Source: Strobilurus pachycystidiatus (taxonomy: Eukaryota; Basidiomycota; Agaricomycetes; Agaricales; Physalacriaceae). From it: a stretch of DNA of 64,000 nt. This document shows, one piece after another, positions 24,098 to 36,271 of this stretch. Positions within the stretch are counted from its first letter, which is position 1. Every line of letters begins with the position of its first letter. The DNA is taken from assembly GCA_019915135.1 (NCBI GenBank), contig JAHLMK010000018.1, forward strand, positions 496,001-560,000, read 5' to 3'. Both the position numbers and the translations under genes were made by a program. Below the pieces are notes generated by a model. The model ran no database searches, was not told the origin of the DNA, and worked only from the letters and a program-made list of their open reading frames with translations.

Positions 24098-24103
24098 CAC
24101 GTG
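24098..24103. promoter_or_regulatory. CACGTG E-box upstream of F-box copy 1
   Basis: A perfect palindromic CACGTG inside ACGGCCACGTGA, about 55 bp upstream of the start codon. The same element sits at the same place upstream of F-box copy 2, while the bases around it differ. This suggests selection for a bHLH-factor site. Confidence 0.55.
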
Positions 24104-24149
24104 AGACCCCTCTGTCCGCCGATCGCTCTTGGCCGTGTTCGATCTCGCC

Positions 24150-24330
24150 CATCTGGGGCTCGTCCCACTGGAATCTTTTGTCCAGACTCTCAAACTCTGG
24201 CTCTCCGTCTATGAATTCTCATCTGGCTATATCAACGCTGAACCCAATGCTCACCACGTCGTCTGACTGCCCGCCAAGTGACCCTGGATCGACCCTCTTC
24301 AATGCGGCGATGGCCTACACATCTATAGGG
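24150..24330 (+). pseudogene. Relic of the 5' end of the ADIP-domain gene
   Basis: This stretch resembles the 5' end of the gene at 30717, in the same position relative to the neighbouring F-box copy. Matching pieces are GCTCGTCCCACTGGAA against GCTCGTCCACTGGAA (a one-base insertion), CTCAAACTCTGGCTCTCCGTC against CTCGGACTTTGGCTCGCCGTC, and TATATCAACGC against TACATCAACGC. The start codon is missing (CCCATCTGGGGCTCG replaces a longer ATG-bearing segment) and the frame is broken. No later exons of that gene follow. It is best read as the edge of a segmental duplication that captured part of the neighbour and then decayed. The right limit is approximate. Confidence 0.6.
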
Positions 24331-24594
24331 CATGCCATACAAAACAAGGAAATAGGATTGGAATCCAAATGTTACATCGGCAAGAGCGGAGAGCTCAATC
24401 CCGACATTCATTCAGCAGATAGTTTGTGATTGTACAAGTAACGTGCAAGGTTGCTGGAGTCCGACTCTGATGTGACTATGTACACGCGTAGCCGTCGGAC
24501 GATGTCGCGTAGTACCAGTAATCTTACAAAAGACACTTATCGAGCTACAGGACCAGCTGGTACATAGTCAGTTATCCCAGACGATGCTTAAGAT

Positions 24595-27500
24595 CTAAAA
24601 TGAGGAGCTTACGAATGCAACTGCGAATGAATTCAGATTTATGATACAAAATTGAACTTGGGATGCACTCACGATGGCCGCCGACAACGGGTCGCGCTCT
24701 GAAACCTTCCGGTGCCCCGTTGGTTGTCTCGTACCAGTCACCAAACGGCTGTGAGCTGAGACCATCGGAAGCCCAGCTCTTGACAGCTGATATGAATATA
24801 TCTCTCGCCTCGGTGTCAGTCATGATGGCGCCGGTCCAGATCTCCCAGTCTGGGTCACGATGAAGTCAATTTCGGAGAAGAGAAGGTTTGAAAGTGCTTG
24901 CCTGATTTCGTGTACGTGTGCCTGGTTGACAGCTGGTGAGAAGGGGGCGAAGGATATGAGGTCGAGTCTTACCTTGTGTCTAAGGGGACCCCGTACGGTT
25001 CTGATACAAGTTGTTAATGATTTTGAAACCAGCATCGAGACAACACACGTACCTCTCACAGTCTTGTACCAGGCCGTCTCTGATGAATGTAAGCAATCCA
25101 GCATGAGACAGAAATGATCTGGTCACGTACGCATCTCATAGATTGATCCTGGGAACGTGTTTAGACCGAGTAATTTGTCTGCGTAGAGGTTGTATGTGAG
25201 TCCCCAGCTGTAGAAGACAAGTCAGAATCTGTCCATATACACAGACAACCTCAAAGGACACTTGCCTACTCGAGTTCCCGTACTTTCCGAGATTCCAGAA
25301 TATGAGCGCAAATACAACGACTCCTGTTGAAAGGCGCTCACCGCTAGCGTCAGATGTGAGCCAGTAGTTGAAGCCGCGAGGTTTTGCCACTGAGTTACGT
25401 AGTCCGCGGCGATGGCCTGGAAAACAGAGATGAGAGGCGACGACATCATTGCTCAGCAACACGTACGCTGTAGTTACTACTCTTTGCACTATCTCCCAAG
25501 ATACTTGCGATTGCCGACATGGCCTTGATGCCAATGATACCCTTGATGGCAAGATTAGTCTGGTTAGCCAAAGGTCCTGCGAAATCATCTGTGCTGATTT
25601 GGTTGGCCGGAATAAGAGAATCAGTGATCAAGAACTGCGTCCACTGATCGAGTAGAGCAGACTAAGAAGAGCTTAGTAGCAGCATAACGTGTTTCACTAA
25701 GAATACTGACATAGGTCGTGAGATGAGTGTTGTCACCCGTTTTTTGAGCATAGCTCAAAGCCATGATGATCATATTTCCGCTCTCTAGGCGATCTTAAGT
25801 CTGATTCTAGCCACGTCGAACTTGAAAGCGGCATACCTTCGACTGGCATAGCTTCGTCTGCTCCATTGTTGTGACCAATCGCCTGAGGATAATGCGCGCC
25901 TGAAAGGAATTATGACCATTCCTGGATTGATGCAAAAAGTGGCGGACCCAGATCATGCACGCTCCAAGCGTTCGGGTATTGCCCGCTGGCCTGATACCGG
26001 AACAAGCCTTCCAGAAGATATTTACCGAGTGCGGGATTCGTATAGAGTAGAACTGGCCAAGCAGGGAAAATGACGTCGACGGTGTTCACGTTCTAGAGAT
26101 CTTCAGTAAATCGCTTTGTCTCCTAATCAGATTCTAGCCTTACGCCGTCACTAGAAATTTCTCGGGGAAAGTCAGTCTCAATAAGCTGTCTGAGGAAAAC
26201 AGCGACAGATACCTTTCATGAAAAGGACTATATCATCTGTGTTCCAGCTGCCGTCGGAGTTTTTGGAGAGGGTGAGCTCGGTGGCTCCCAATGCCTGTCG
26301 CACGGATAAAGCCACGATTCCAGCATAATCCTGCGATATCGCCTGGGAGTCAGCGTCGATTTTCGTGTCGAAGGCGTTAGCGGTCGTCAGAGCGCTCCCA
26401 TGATCGTTCAAGAAGCTCTCAATCTGCACATGACAGTGTACAAGTACATCAGTAGGAAGCAACAAGTGCGGAGTGTTTCGTACCAAAGCTGCGGCACTAG
26501 AGAATTGGCTCCAGAAGTAAAGACTGCGATCTTGCCGTCCGTTGTCGGCGACTATGTAACTGATGGCAGGATCACGTATGTGGCCCACTGCGAACACGAT
26601 GGGGTCTGTGGCGGTTGTAACGGAACCGAGGTTTCTAGACAAACCAAACACAGGCCAGTTGTCATCGATGGCCCTGAACGCAGTGTCCTGTGTGTTCGCC
26701 AGTGCGCCACTGTTAATAAATTGCGCGCGCACAGTCACGTCCGGCCCAGATTGATACGTGGTGTTTGCCGCCTTAACGAATCAGTCGTACTATTGTGGCC
26801 AGACAAAAGTGGAAACCAACATTGAGCACTGAGTAGTAGGCGGCACCATCTAAATACACTCTCGTGAGCAAGATCGTATCGTAGAGAGTAGCTAAGCACT
26901 TACATTGGGTATGATCGTTAACTTCGCCGAACACTGATTGGCTCGAGAGCTGAACCTGGTGAGTGATAACGTCACCAGTGGAAGTCGACCAATTGGCAGC
27001 CAGGCTGTTGTCTCCGGACACCCATTCCGCGCTGATGTCCGAGTAAACCTGGACGGAATGAGCCGCGCCATCATTAGAGACAGCTGATACGGCCATGTAG
27101 GCGAAAGGTATGGATTGTTTGACGAGATCATTGGGCTGATATGATTAGCTCTCGATGCTTTCAAGGATTGGTGATGGAGTTACCTCGACAGGGCTTAGGA
27201 AGGATACCGTCAGCCCTATTGGTCCGGCTGTAAGCTTGAAGTTGCTCTGTGTGGCCGTAAACTTGTCTCAAGGTATGAGCCGCCTGCATCGTTATGGGAC
27301 ACGAGTTCCGTTCACCTCAAAATCGGTCTGCACGGCTTTCTGGAACGAAACTCCTGAAACCGACGGAGCACCTAAGAAGCTGTACGCAACTCCGTCTACC
27401 TTGACGAAGCCTGCCCATCCAAGGATCTGATAGGAGCGGTGAAACGTTTCATCTTTGAAAAGGACTGAGTAAATGCTTACTGAGCCCGTCCAGAAAGTCG

Positions 27501-27663
27501 GCCAGGCAGCGTTCAATGCAGCACCAGACCCCTGCGGAAGCCAAGCTGAAAGGTAAGGCGTTCGCACTGCAAGCGGAATCGAAGGTGGGTTGAAAGGAGT
27601 AGCCGTCCAAGCCAAAGCCTGGACGCAGGTAATGAAGACGAGCGGAATAAGAGATTTGAGCAT
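24595..27663 (-). CDS. Secreted glutaminase (GtaA-like, DUF4965/DUF5127/DUF1793)
   Basis: Predicted extracellular glutaminase A-type enzyme, which releases ammonia from L-glutamine. The signal peptide is MLKSLIPLVFITCVQALA. The mature N-terminus has PSIPLAVRTPYLSAWLPQGS, the family's entry motif. Inner blocks are ILGWAGFVKVDGVAYSFLG and FSRNLGSV-like sequence in the second domain. Near the C-terminus are NQTNLAIKGIIGIKAMSAIA and SWASDGLSSQPFGDWYETT, then GFRARPVVGGH. A last intron inside the GGH-L junction leads to the stop at 24595-24597. About a dozen introns split the gene. Length and domain order fit the family. It lies between the two F-box copies on the same strand, so the duplication event either inserted around it or was followed by its insertion. 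Confidence 0.85.
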
Positions 27664-28131
27664 AGCGCGAGAAGACACTTGAGAATAGCTTCGAGCGACC
27701 ATCATTTATAGAGCTATACAGGCGGTGATATCATGCCGTTCCCATCTGATTGCGAATGAGAACACAAGATGGCGAGCATGCGCGAAAATCACATTAAGAT
27801 CCCAAAGGATCACAAGTACCAATAAGCAGGGTACAGAATGGTCAGAAGGAGGAAGAAGTAGACCTGCACACGGGCCGCGGGCGAGCCTTCCCACTGCCAT
27901 ACGATGTGTGTTCACGTGCGATCTTCAGCTCTGTGATGAGTTTCAGCGTGGGGAGGAGGCCCCAAGGACGACATGGTGGTGAGAATCAGATGACGCGGAG
28001 CGCGTTGTTTACGCCTGCTTGGCCAGACACATAAAATTAGAGTACAGTACAGTAAGAATCGCGTTCGAGTAGCTGTTCAACATGATATACGAATTAGTAG
28101 GAGTTCAATAGAATGTACGTTACAGTATTAA
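27664..28131. other. Intergenic between glutaminase and F-box copy 2
   Basis: Holds the glutaminase promoter and the 3' end of F-box copy 2. TTTATAGAGCTATACA on the plus strand, about 40-60 bp upstream of the glutaminase start, is a possible TATA region. No gene seen. Confidence 0.4.
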
Positions 28132-30585
28132 TTACTTCGGCAAAACCATACATGTCCTCGACACGTCTGACGGGTACCCAAAATTACGATAATAGTCCTT
28201 GACCTCCTCCTGGACGTCGAAAGGTTTGTCGTGACTAGCAGAAGAAACAACGTTAGCCTCAGATATGTACACCCATTCCAGAGTGACTTACTGCGCCAGA
28301 ATATGCACCTTGATATCCTCCAGATCCGCTGGAAGCCCTTCCATGTCCGTATCTCTGCAAGCAGTGCAAAGCCATCCATCCGGGTCACGAATCCGAGCCA
28401 GAGGCTGCGCTTCCGCGACAGAACTGGCCTCGACAAGCTCGACATTCCCGTCTTCGCCCGTCTTGATCACGAGCGGCTCGGCGATGTTGTGCTGATGCAG
28501 CATCAAGACCTGTGATACAAGATGAGAAACTGGATAAGGGAAGGCGAGGAGAAGTAACAGCATACCAGTTTGCGCCAACCAAAGAGGTACTTCCCGGGTA
28601 TGTCTAGGTCCTCCACCGCAGGTATCGACATTCTCAACCTGGCCTGGTAGGCGGGCAGCTTCATCCAAGGGAAGAGCGCTCGCACATCAAACCGTAAAGT
28701 GGGGGTAGTAGGCGAGTCATGATAGTAGGCGTAGCTCTCCAAGGCATCCATGTCTTGCACAGACGCTGTTTCCGGGTCCAATCCGAACACCTCGACGACT
28801 TTACGGGCTACTGCCTCCAAACGTTCGTCGGTGATTAATGCGCGCGTGCTCCAAGCACAGCGTTTATATCCAAGCCCATACTCAGTTAATTCCATGTAAT
28901 CGTCGATGTCGTCCTCCAGCGAGAACTCAGCAATAGCCATACATGGATGGAAGAGAACGTCGGGGTAGAACAAAGGGAGGTCACACGAAGAGCAGCGAAA
29001 CACGCAAGTCGCACGGGTCAGGTCCGATGCGTCTTTGAGAGGGGAACGAAGTACTTTGGAGGCGAGCTGAGAATGCAGGGCGAGGTTTACAGTTTCGAGT
29101 AAACGTGCTGAATTATCAAGAGTGCCATTCCACCATTTCTCGAACCCGACGGGTTCGTCGCCGGGGAGTTCGACGATTTCGCGTATCGGGGGCAGTTCGA
29201 GCCAGGTGCCAGGACTGATGTTGGTGTGCAAAATTAGCCCGGTCTCTGTTGCGGGAAGGCTATGGCTCTGCCACTCGTCTTTGAGGACTTTGAGAAGAGC
29301 GACAGCTTGGACACGACGTGTAATGAGAACGGCTCGACGTTCCTCGTAGATGATACGGGCACGCTGCCGGTCCATGAATGCGATAAGTTCGTCTCGATTG
29401 TTGTTCCAAGCTATGATCGTCATGAGATGGAATTGGGAAAAGTCGTCTCCTTTGACTCACTTCTATCAGTGAGCAGACGATTTTGCTTGACAAAATAATG
29501 ATCCTCAAGGGCGTCTGCGCAGATATCATTGCCCAGTTCCTTGCTGTATCCTGCTTGTTCTAGCTTGTCACAGATTCTGACGAAGCTATCAGCATGGCGG
29601 ATGGAGTGAGACAATCCGACGACACTCACTGTGCCAAGCGCTCCCTTCGCAGTCTATCCAGATCAAGTTCGTGGCTCATTGCCTGTGTCCCTACCCATGT
29701 GCGCCCATCACGCGCGAGCTAATGCGTGCCGTCAAGAAGTGTTCATCCTCAGTGACAAGAAATTTCACCGTCTTCCAAGACTTGACACGTTCTGCGCAGT
29801 TCTGAATATAGTCCGACTTCTCAAGGTCGCTGCCGAAGGTAGCATATTTGGCCGATATTCTCTCAAGTTCAGGTCGAAAAACGATATCAACGAAACGAAA
29901 CTCGCGGAGGCTTGCTGCGGAAGATGAGGCGCGGCAGCAAGAATGCCAAAGCTAGTACGTACTGATTGTGCGACGGAGTGCTGGGAGGAGATGTGGTGTC
30001 GTCTTGCTCACATCCGCCACCGTGATGAGCCTAGGTTACTGAGTTGAAGTTACTGGCGGGGGATGAATAGACATACGAAGCAGATACGCATTTGGGGCAT
30101 ATTCGTACTGCAAGTCCCCATTCAATGAGACGACGGATGGCTTTGGCGCATACCTGTAATATATCGATAAGATCTTGACGGTGGAGATAAACGCGGCGAC
30201 ATACGTGACACCGATTGTCAAAAATAAGGTTCGCCCAGGCAGGCTCCGACATGACCTCGTCAGGCGTAGGCAGATCCGGATGGAAGGTTTCCCTCGAGTG
30301 CTGCCAGACCGTGAGCGACGCGCGACTCATCAGCGTTTGTCGGAACAGCTTGGTCGATCGCGCCAGATGGAGAAGGTCGAGAGGTGACATCAGTCTAAAG
30401 ATCTGGAATACAGCTTAGCTTGAAGCCCAACGCCAATCCTTGACCCAGACCTCAAACCAGATGTCCAGCGGCATGTCGACCAGGCCGCTGATGTTCTTCG
30501 GCAGCCGCGCCCTCTTCGCCAGAGGCCGACTGCGCGCAGCCTCCTCCTTGTCATCGGCCGCTTTCGTGCGCTTTCGTGGAGGCAT
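28132..30585 (-). CDS. F-box protein, copy 2 of a tandem pair
   Basis: Paralogue of the F-box gene at 21597..24045 with the same layout. The start is MPPRKRTKAADDKEE. The F-box is NISGLVDMPLDIWFE, split by an intron, then IFRLMSPLDLLHLARSTKLF. Shared blocks are SLTVWQHSRETFHPDL, FDNRCHVC, TEYGLGYKRCAWSTRA, VVEVFGLDPETASV, KYLFGWRKLV, IRDPDGWLCTACRDT and EEVKDYYRNFGYPSDVS. The stop is at 28132-28134. No break in the reading frame was seen. The inner region around YAYYHDSPTTPTLRFDV differs most from copy 1, which suggests divergence of a ligand-binding part. It is divergently arranged with the ADIP-domain gene 130 bp away, sharing a short promoter that contains CACGTG. Confidence 0.85.
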
Positions 30586-30624
30586 GGTGGTGGTCAGAAG
30601 CAAAGGCACTAATTGGAATACGGC

Positions 30625-30630
30625 CACGTG
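30625..30630. promoter_or_regulatory. CACGTG E-box between F-box copy 2 and the ADIP gene
   Basis: CACGTG within ACGGCCACGTGA in the 131-bp bidirectional promoter. The same element is kept upstream of F-box copy 1. Confidence 0.55.
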
Positions 30631-30716
30631 ATGCTAGGCTTGTTTATCTCTGTTATCCAAATCCCTCTGGCCTCATCGCGTTCGACTTGGGCGGTGCTCA
30701 ATCTGAACAGCCCACC

Positions 30717-33353
30717 ATGGCGACCCCGGCAAAGAAGCTCGTCCACTGGAACACCCCCAGCCCGGGATTCTCGGACTTTGGCTCGCCGTCGTCCGACACG
30801 TCGTCGGCATCGTTCGTGTCGGCGTCGAGCTTGCAGTACATCAACGCCCAGCTCGTCGCCCATGGATTCGCACCAGCGCCGGGTCTCTCATTGGACGGCA
30901 TGTCCACCGCGGACACGGAGCGGACCGTCAAGTGCATGTTGGAACTACTAGGACAGCGGGTGGTGCGTCGCGATGGCCAACCAGATCTGCGAAGCTGATT
31001 GGCCGCCCCAGAAAGACATGTCTCGCACGGAGGAGCTATCCACAGAACTGCGAACGCTAAGCTACGACCACGAACGGCTCAAGTCGATGCACTCGGCAGC
31101 GGTGGAAAAGGCGGCCAACTTTGAGCGCGAAATGAACATGCATAAATCTAGACTGCTGTGAGCTCGCTTCCTCTATGATTAGACGATATACCGATACTTG
31201 CAGTACGACGACAAAGTCCCTCCAGTCATCGGAGCAAGCCCATAAAGCCACGACCGCAGAACTACAGCGCACTCGGGGAACAGTGCAGGCACTCAGGGCG
31301 ACGCATCAGGCCGAGCTGAAGAAGAAAGAAAAGGAAGTGGAGAAGATGGCGGAGAAATGGGCCAGACTTTCTGATGCGCAAGCGAAACTGTCGGCAGTCC
31401 CCAGCGGCTTCAAATCGTCCAACGCCAAGATCGTCAGTGGTGGAACTCTTGTTGGTAAAGGACCAAGCCTTCTCGAAGTTGCCGCACAGGAAGCCGAGAA
31501 AGCGCGTATCCAGATTACCACAGAGTGTACAGGGCTGAAGCGAGTCGTCTTGAGCGCTGTCAACGAGCTGCAACAAGTCCTACACTCCCTCAAGGATGGA
31601 GACGAACAAGAGGTCCGCTTCTTTCCTTTCCTCCCAGACGAATGCTGACTCCTGTGAAAGCCCACTCCTTTCACGCTAGCCACCCTCTTTCCGTTCTGCT
31701 CACCAGAACACGCAAGCGACAATCTCGCTTCTGTCCTGCTCTCGCTTCGAGACTCTATTCATGATCTCTCTGTTGCACCATCACCCGCGTCTCCTTCTTT
31801 ATCAGAAGAGGAGGCTGCCCGCATGCAGTCCATTATTAACGCGCTACAAACCGAACTTGGTATGTATCACGGTCCCTCAAAGTGTATCGTGTTTGACACC
31901 ACCTTCTCTCAGAGGCGACAAAATCAAATCAAGCGACGGAAGTCACCGAGACGCGGGTTTTGTTCGACAAGTTTGCTTCAGATCCTCGACTAGCATTGGG
32001 CAAGGATAAAGCCGAGATGAGCGTCGAGTTGATGACTGTTCCTCAACACGACGAACTGCAGGAGCGTGTTACTTTGATGCGAACGCAACTCGAGGAGGAA
32101 CGAAATCGCTTTACAGAAGCAACCATACAACTTGGGCACGAGCGTGCCGCTATTGAGGTGATTCTTCTGTTCCCTCGTTTCTGCAACTTCTAACTGTTCT
32201 TCAGCTTGAGAAGAAGAAGCTCAACGACGAAAAGCGTTCATGGCATGTAGAGATGATGTTGTCTGAGTTGCCACCGACACCAGCAGTAGAGTCATTCTTA
32301 GCTCCGCCCGTGCCTGCACCACCTGTCCCTGCCCCAGCACCTCGCTCACCGCGCAGAGTGACAGTGGCACCGAAATCCCCAAGGAAGTCACCAATCAAGG
32401 CTTACAACCGCAAGGCCACGCGCATCAAGCACAAATCGACCTTACTTCCGTCGTCTCCAAAGAGGTCAAAGGTGGAACCCGCCTACGAAACGGAGGTTAT
32501 CACCGAACGACTGCCAGTCCCTCCTCCTCCGTCCTTGTCCACCACATTACTACCGACAACGTTTGTCCTACCACCGCCCTCGCCCCACTCCGCATTCCCT
32601 TCGTCTCCGCCTTTACCCAGCATCATGTCTATGCCTTCTCACGCGCCTATACCATTCCCCTCTCTCCAATCGTTGACACCACCTGAAGAACCGGTGTCCA
32701 ATACTCCTGCGTCCCCAGGGCCAGAGACGCCACACTTCCGCCGTCCCTACCCGATAGCGAAGCCCTTCGCTCCTAGGATGATTCACGCATACTCCCCCGT
32801 CCGACCCAGCCCTCTGAGTCGCATATTGCAACTTGGAAACTCCCCGTCTAGCCCGCTGTTCGACTTGGGATCCCTTCCCGAGGTCAACGAACACCAACAC
32901 GAACAACAGGATCCGTTCAGGTCTCCGCCTCAAGAACCAGAACCGGAGCCGGAGCCGGAGATGACCTTAGCGCAGGAATTAGGTATCCCAGACTCGCCTC
33001 CACGACGCAGTGGGAGCCCACTCCTCGACAAGAATGTCCTTCCGATACCAACGAAGCACAAAACCAAGCCGGCACAGAGCGCCGGTGCCACGACGACGAC
33101 GAAGGGCCGTGTCTTGGCTGAGCCAAAGCACCGCTTAACGGCGCAGGAGAAGGGCAAGGCTAAGGCTGTTGGTGGGAGGGCACCGACGGCGGGTGTGGTG
33201 AAGGAGAAGGAGAATACGCAGAGTCAGAGGCAGAAGGTGACGACGACGCTGACTACGCGAGGGAAGATAGGCACTGGGAGTGGTGCGACGAGGTCGTTGG
33301 GGGCTCCGAGGAGGGTGCCCATTGCTGAGGTATCTAGGTCGAGGAAGGTATAG
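30717..33353 (+). CDS. Afadin/alpha-actinin-binding (ADIP) domain coiled-coil protein
   Basis: Matches the fungal ADIP family (related to animal SSX2IP). The N-terminus has LVHWNTPSPGFSDFGSP and SLQYINAQLVAHGFAPAPGL, the conserved entry to the domain. After an intron, KDMSRTEELSTELRTLSYDH and HSAAVEKAANFEREMNMHKS follow, then the coiled coil QSSEQAHKATTAELQRTRG and HQAELKKKEKEVEKMAEKW. The C-terminal third is Pro/Ser/Lys-rich and disordered, with KSPRKSP and a Pro-Glu repeat (PEPEPEPE), ending in basic residues. About seven exons. Animal relatives act at centrosomes and cell junctions; in fungi a spindle-pole or cytoskeletal role is plausible but unproven. The start at 30717 has a good context (CCCACCATGG). 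A decayed copy of its first exon lies at 24150..24330. Confidence 0.82.
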
Positions 33354-33498
33354 AGCCAGAGCGTCGAGTATATGCATATGATTCTTATTTATTGATTTAT
33401 ACGCCCACTGTTATGATCTAATTATGCATGACCTTCATCACTCGCATGTCTGTGTGTGCTTCATCACTTGTTAACAGCTATTTGTGTCTCTTGAACAT

Positions 33499-35762
33499 TC
33501 AAGTACCAGTGATGTCTACCAAAGCCTGTTCGCGGCGTCTCCAAACATCTTCCCTCTCGGCAAGTGGCAACATATTCTCGAAACTCGTGTACACCGGTAT
33601 AGCGTGAATGAACTGCTGCTGGATCATTTGCTTCTTCTCCTCGCTCCGAGGTTTGATATTACACTCGAAAGGGCGAGGCGAGCAGGTGAAACCCTAGAGA
33701 ATCAGATTAGAGCTATGAATGGAGTGGGTAGGATGAGACGAACAGAGAGATAGTTTCTCAAATCATACGGATATTGGACATCGCTTGAGGGCGAAAAATC
33801 AAACGCCCATATCAGGTTCATTGTGTTGAGCGCCTGAGGATGGTTCATTCAATTTGCACTCTCTATCAGCATGCGACTCACCGCAGAGTTGTTGGCGAGA
33901 ATCTGTCCCGGGCATATTCTCTATGAGCACTGTCAGCAAGCCGGCTAAGCACGAGAAAAAGGTCATAGCATACTCGACCACTTCCAAATTGAAAGTTGTT
34001 CCGGAAGTCTTTGTCGTCGAAGCTCGCTTTAGTTCCGTGTGGCGAGGTCAGATAACGATCAGGATTGAATGCGTCTGGATCGTCGAAAGCATCTACATAC
34101 GTGCGAGGATGTGTCATGACTGGACAGTCGTCATGTATCATATCATGCTCACCTGGGTCGTGGTAAATACCCCCTGCTGAGTGTCAATGAAGAGACCTCG
34201 AAGGCAAGTCATTGACGTACATGCGTTGACGAAGATCAGCGTCTCCTTGGGTATGACATAGCCCCGGTACTGTTCGCCAAAATCGTCAACATTATGGAGT
34301 GGGCAGGACCATTGTTCGAGGCGCATCGTACCTCCTGGAAAGCAGTCGTGCAATGCGGAATAGTGAGCGGGGCTATAGGCCGCGTTCGATGCACCTGTCT
34401 AGATAATCAGCAACAGCCCGGAGCACCCACGGAAATGCAAGCCTCTTGAATGAAAGCTTGAACGTAAGGGACGGCGTTGATATCAGCTAGCGTCGGTGTT
34501 CGGTGGAGACCGATGACACGATCGACCTCCTCTTGTGCTTTACGCTGAGCGTCTGGGTGACTCGCCAGAGCTAGGACGATGGATTGTAAGAGGCTAGCTG
34601 TCGTTCCTGAGCCGCCCTCTATGAGGACACCAGTAAGGTACCTGAACCAAACCAAGGAAAAGTCAGTCATGCAAAAACACTCTGTCAGATGCCAGTCATA
34701 CGCAATCTGCTCCCGACTCAAGTTTAACTCTTCCTGCCGCTGTATCAGCTCCTCCATATAACAGTCGTTCCCTTCTTCTCTTTCCATACGATCTTCGCAT
34801 TCACACACAGCGGAAAAGTAAAGTTTGCGCTGCATAGCTCTGATCTCACTACATTCCTTCTTCCATGGAACGAGCTTTTCCGGAAGGTACTTCAAGAATG
34901 GAAGAAGGTCGACGGAAGGGTGCGCTCCAGGAGTGAGCAGCGCATCCCATCTCTGCTGACTTTCGAAAAATAAAGCCGCATGGTGGCTGTCAAACGTCGG
35001 AGAGCGTCTCCCTGCGATGATGGACGAGACCACGGAATGAGTATACCGTTGGATGTGGGTGAAAACAGACTATGAACGTATAATGATGTATAGCATGAGA
35101 ATCCAAAGAGACAGGCAGACCTTGGGTTCGTTCAGAAGATCGTACATCAGCTGTGTCGACTCTGCCTGCTGAATGGGAAGATGACGCGCAGCGGCCTGTG
35201 GCGTCAAGATCGTATGTGCACCTTTCCTTAGCTTCCGCCAGACATCGTCTGTTCACAAACAAACCTGAATATACGGTACCGCGCATATCAGATGAGGGAT
35301 GACAAACCATAACGAGCGAGGGCCAGGTGCAATCCGTCCGTCACCAGCCGTGCAAGATAATTATCTGGTCGATCAGCGGTGATCGCGCTTCGCTGATCCA
35401 TGAGCTCCTTGACAACTGTGGCGCTGCTGAGTACAAGAACGTTCGTAGAGCCTAGCTTCAACTGGTTGACTGGTTAATATCGTATAACCTGACACCAGTG
35501 TCCACACTTACCGAGTATATGCCGCCATACTTGGCAGCCAATTCGCACATCCTGATGAAGACATTGAATGGTAGAAGTGTGTTGGTGGCGTGGGGTTGTC
35601 TTACTTCAAGTACGCATACTCCTGGGAGAAAACGAGAAGGTTCCCCAGTAGCGGGAGGGTTGGAGGCCCCGGGGGTAACCCATATTGGTGTCGGCCACTC
35701 CGGGACAAGGAGATGCCTAGGATGAGAAGAAGAGCGGCAACGAGAAGAGGGTATAGTTCCAT
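33499..35762 (-). CDS. Cytochrome P450 monooxygenase
   Basis: Microsomal P450, a heme enzyme that oxidises a small molecule with O2 and electrons from a reductase. The N-terminal membrane anchor is MELYPLLVAALLLILGISLS, followed by the proline hinge LPPGPPTLPLLGN. Helix C has WRKLRKGAHTILTPQAAARH. The helix I oxygen-binding segment is GVLIEGGSGTTASLLQS. The ExxR motif is rebuilt across an intron as EVHRTRPIAPLTIPH. The PERF-like region is PDAFNPDRYL, and the heme loop is FGSGRRICPGQILANNSA with the Cys ligand. After it come MNLIWAFDFSP and RPFECNIKPRSEE, a tail typical of basidiomycete P450s. More than ten introns. The intron 34395..34442 seems to use a GC donor. Frame is kept throughout. It converges with the ADIP gene, about 150 bp away. 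The substrate is unknown. Confidence 0.9.
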
Positions 35763-36271
35763 AGAGTGGCAGTCGCTGGAGCTTCTAAGTCCTTTACTTT
35801 TGACTGGACCTCGGAACGGGTCTTCGCACGATGGGTATCAATCGGAGCCTGACGTTGACCGACGATGCGCATGTTGGCAGGCTTTAAGCTTCCGGAGGCG
35901 GCTAAATGCGTAGGTCCCCCCTTGAGAATGACATCTGTCGCCTTTGATTTCTCGATGCCAGTAAGGCTCATCCGACGAGCACGAATCCCGAGCACAAGTC
36001 CGCGACTGTGTATCACGATCAATATGTCCGAAGTGTGCTGTCTTGAACGTTGGGGAGAGTCAATAGCTTGGGAGGCTGTGGCTAGAAGGTTAGAGGATTA
36101 TTTCATAGCCAGTGTGAACAAGATGTGTCTTGGATACCCAGTCACGTCGGAATGACTCTGCTTCAGGCTAACCTCGTCGTTTCGGGGGTAGATTGTGTGC
36201 GAATCGACCGTAGATTGTACAAACAATTCGAAAGCGTTAGATTAATACATTTCTTGAGTTGGGTTGTGCAG
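35763..36271. other. Intergenic between P450 and profilin
   Basis: Holds the P450 promoter and the profilin 3' region. No gene seen. Confidence 0.4.

Noticed and set aside
33484..33753. Plus-strand frame of 89 codons as a separate gene
   Set aside because: It is the reverse of the P450 C-terminus, whose sequence (RPFECNIKPRSEE and onward) is clearly the coding strand.
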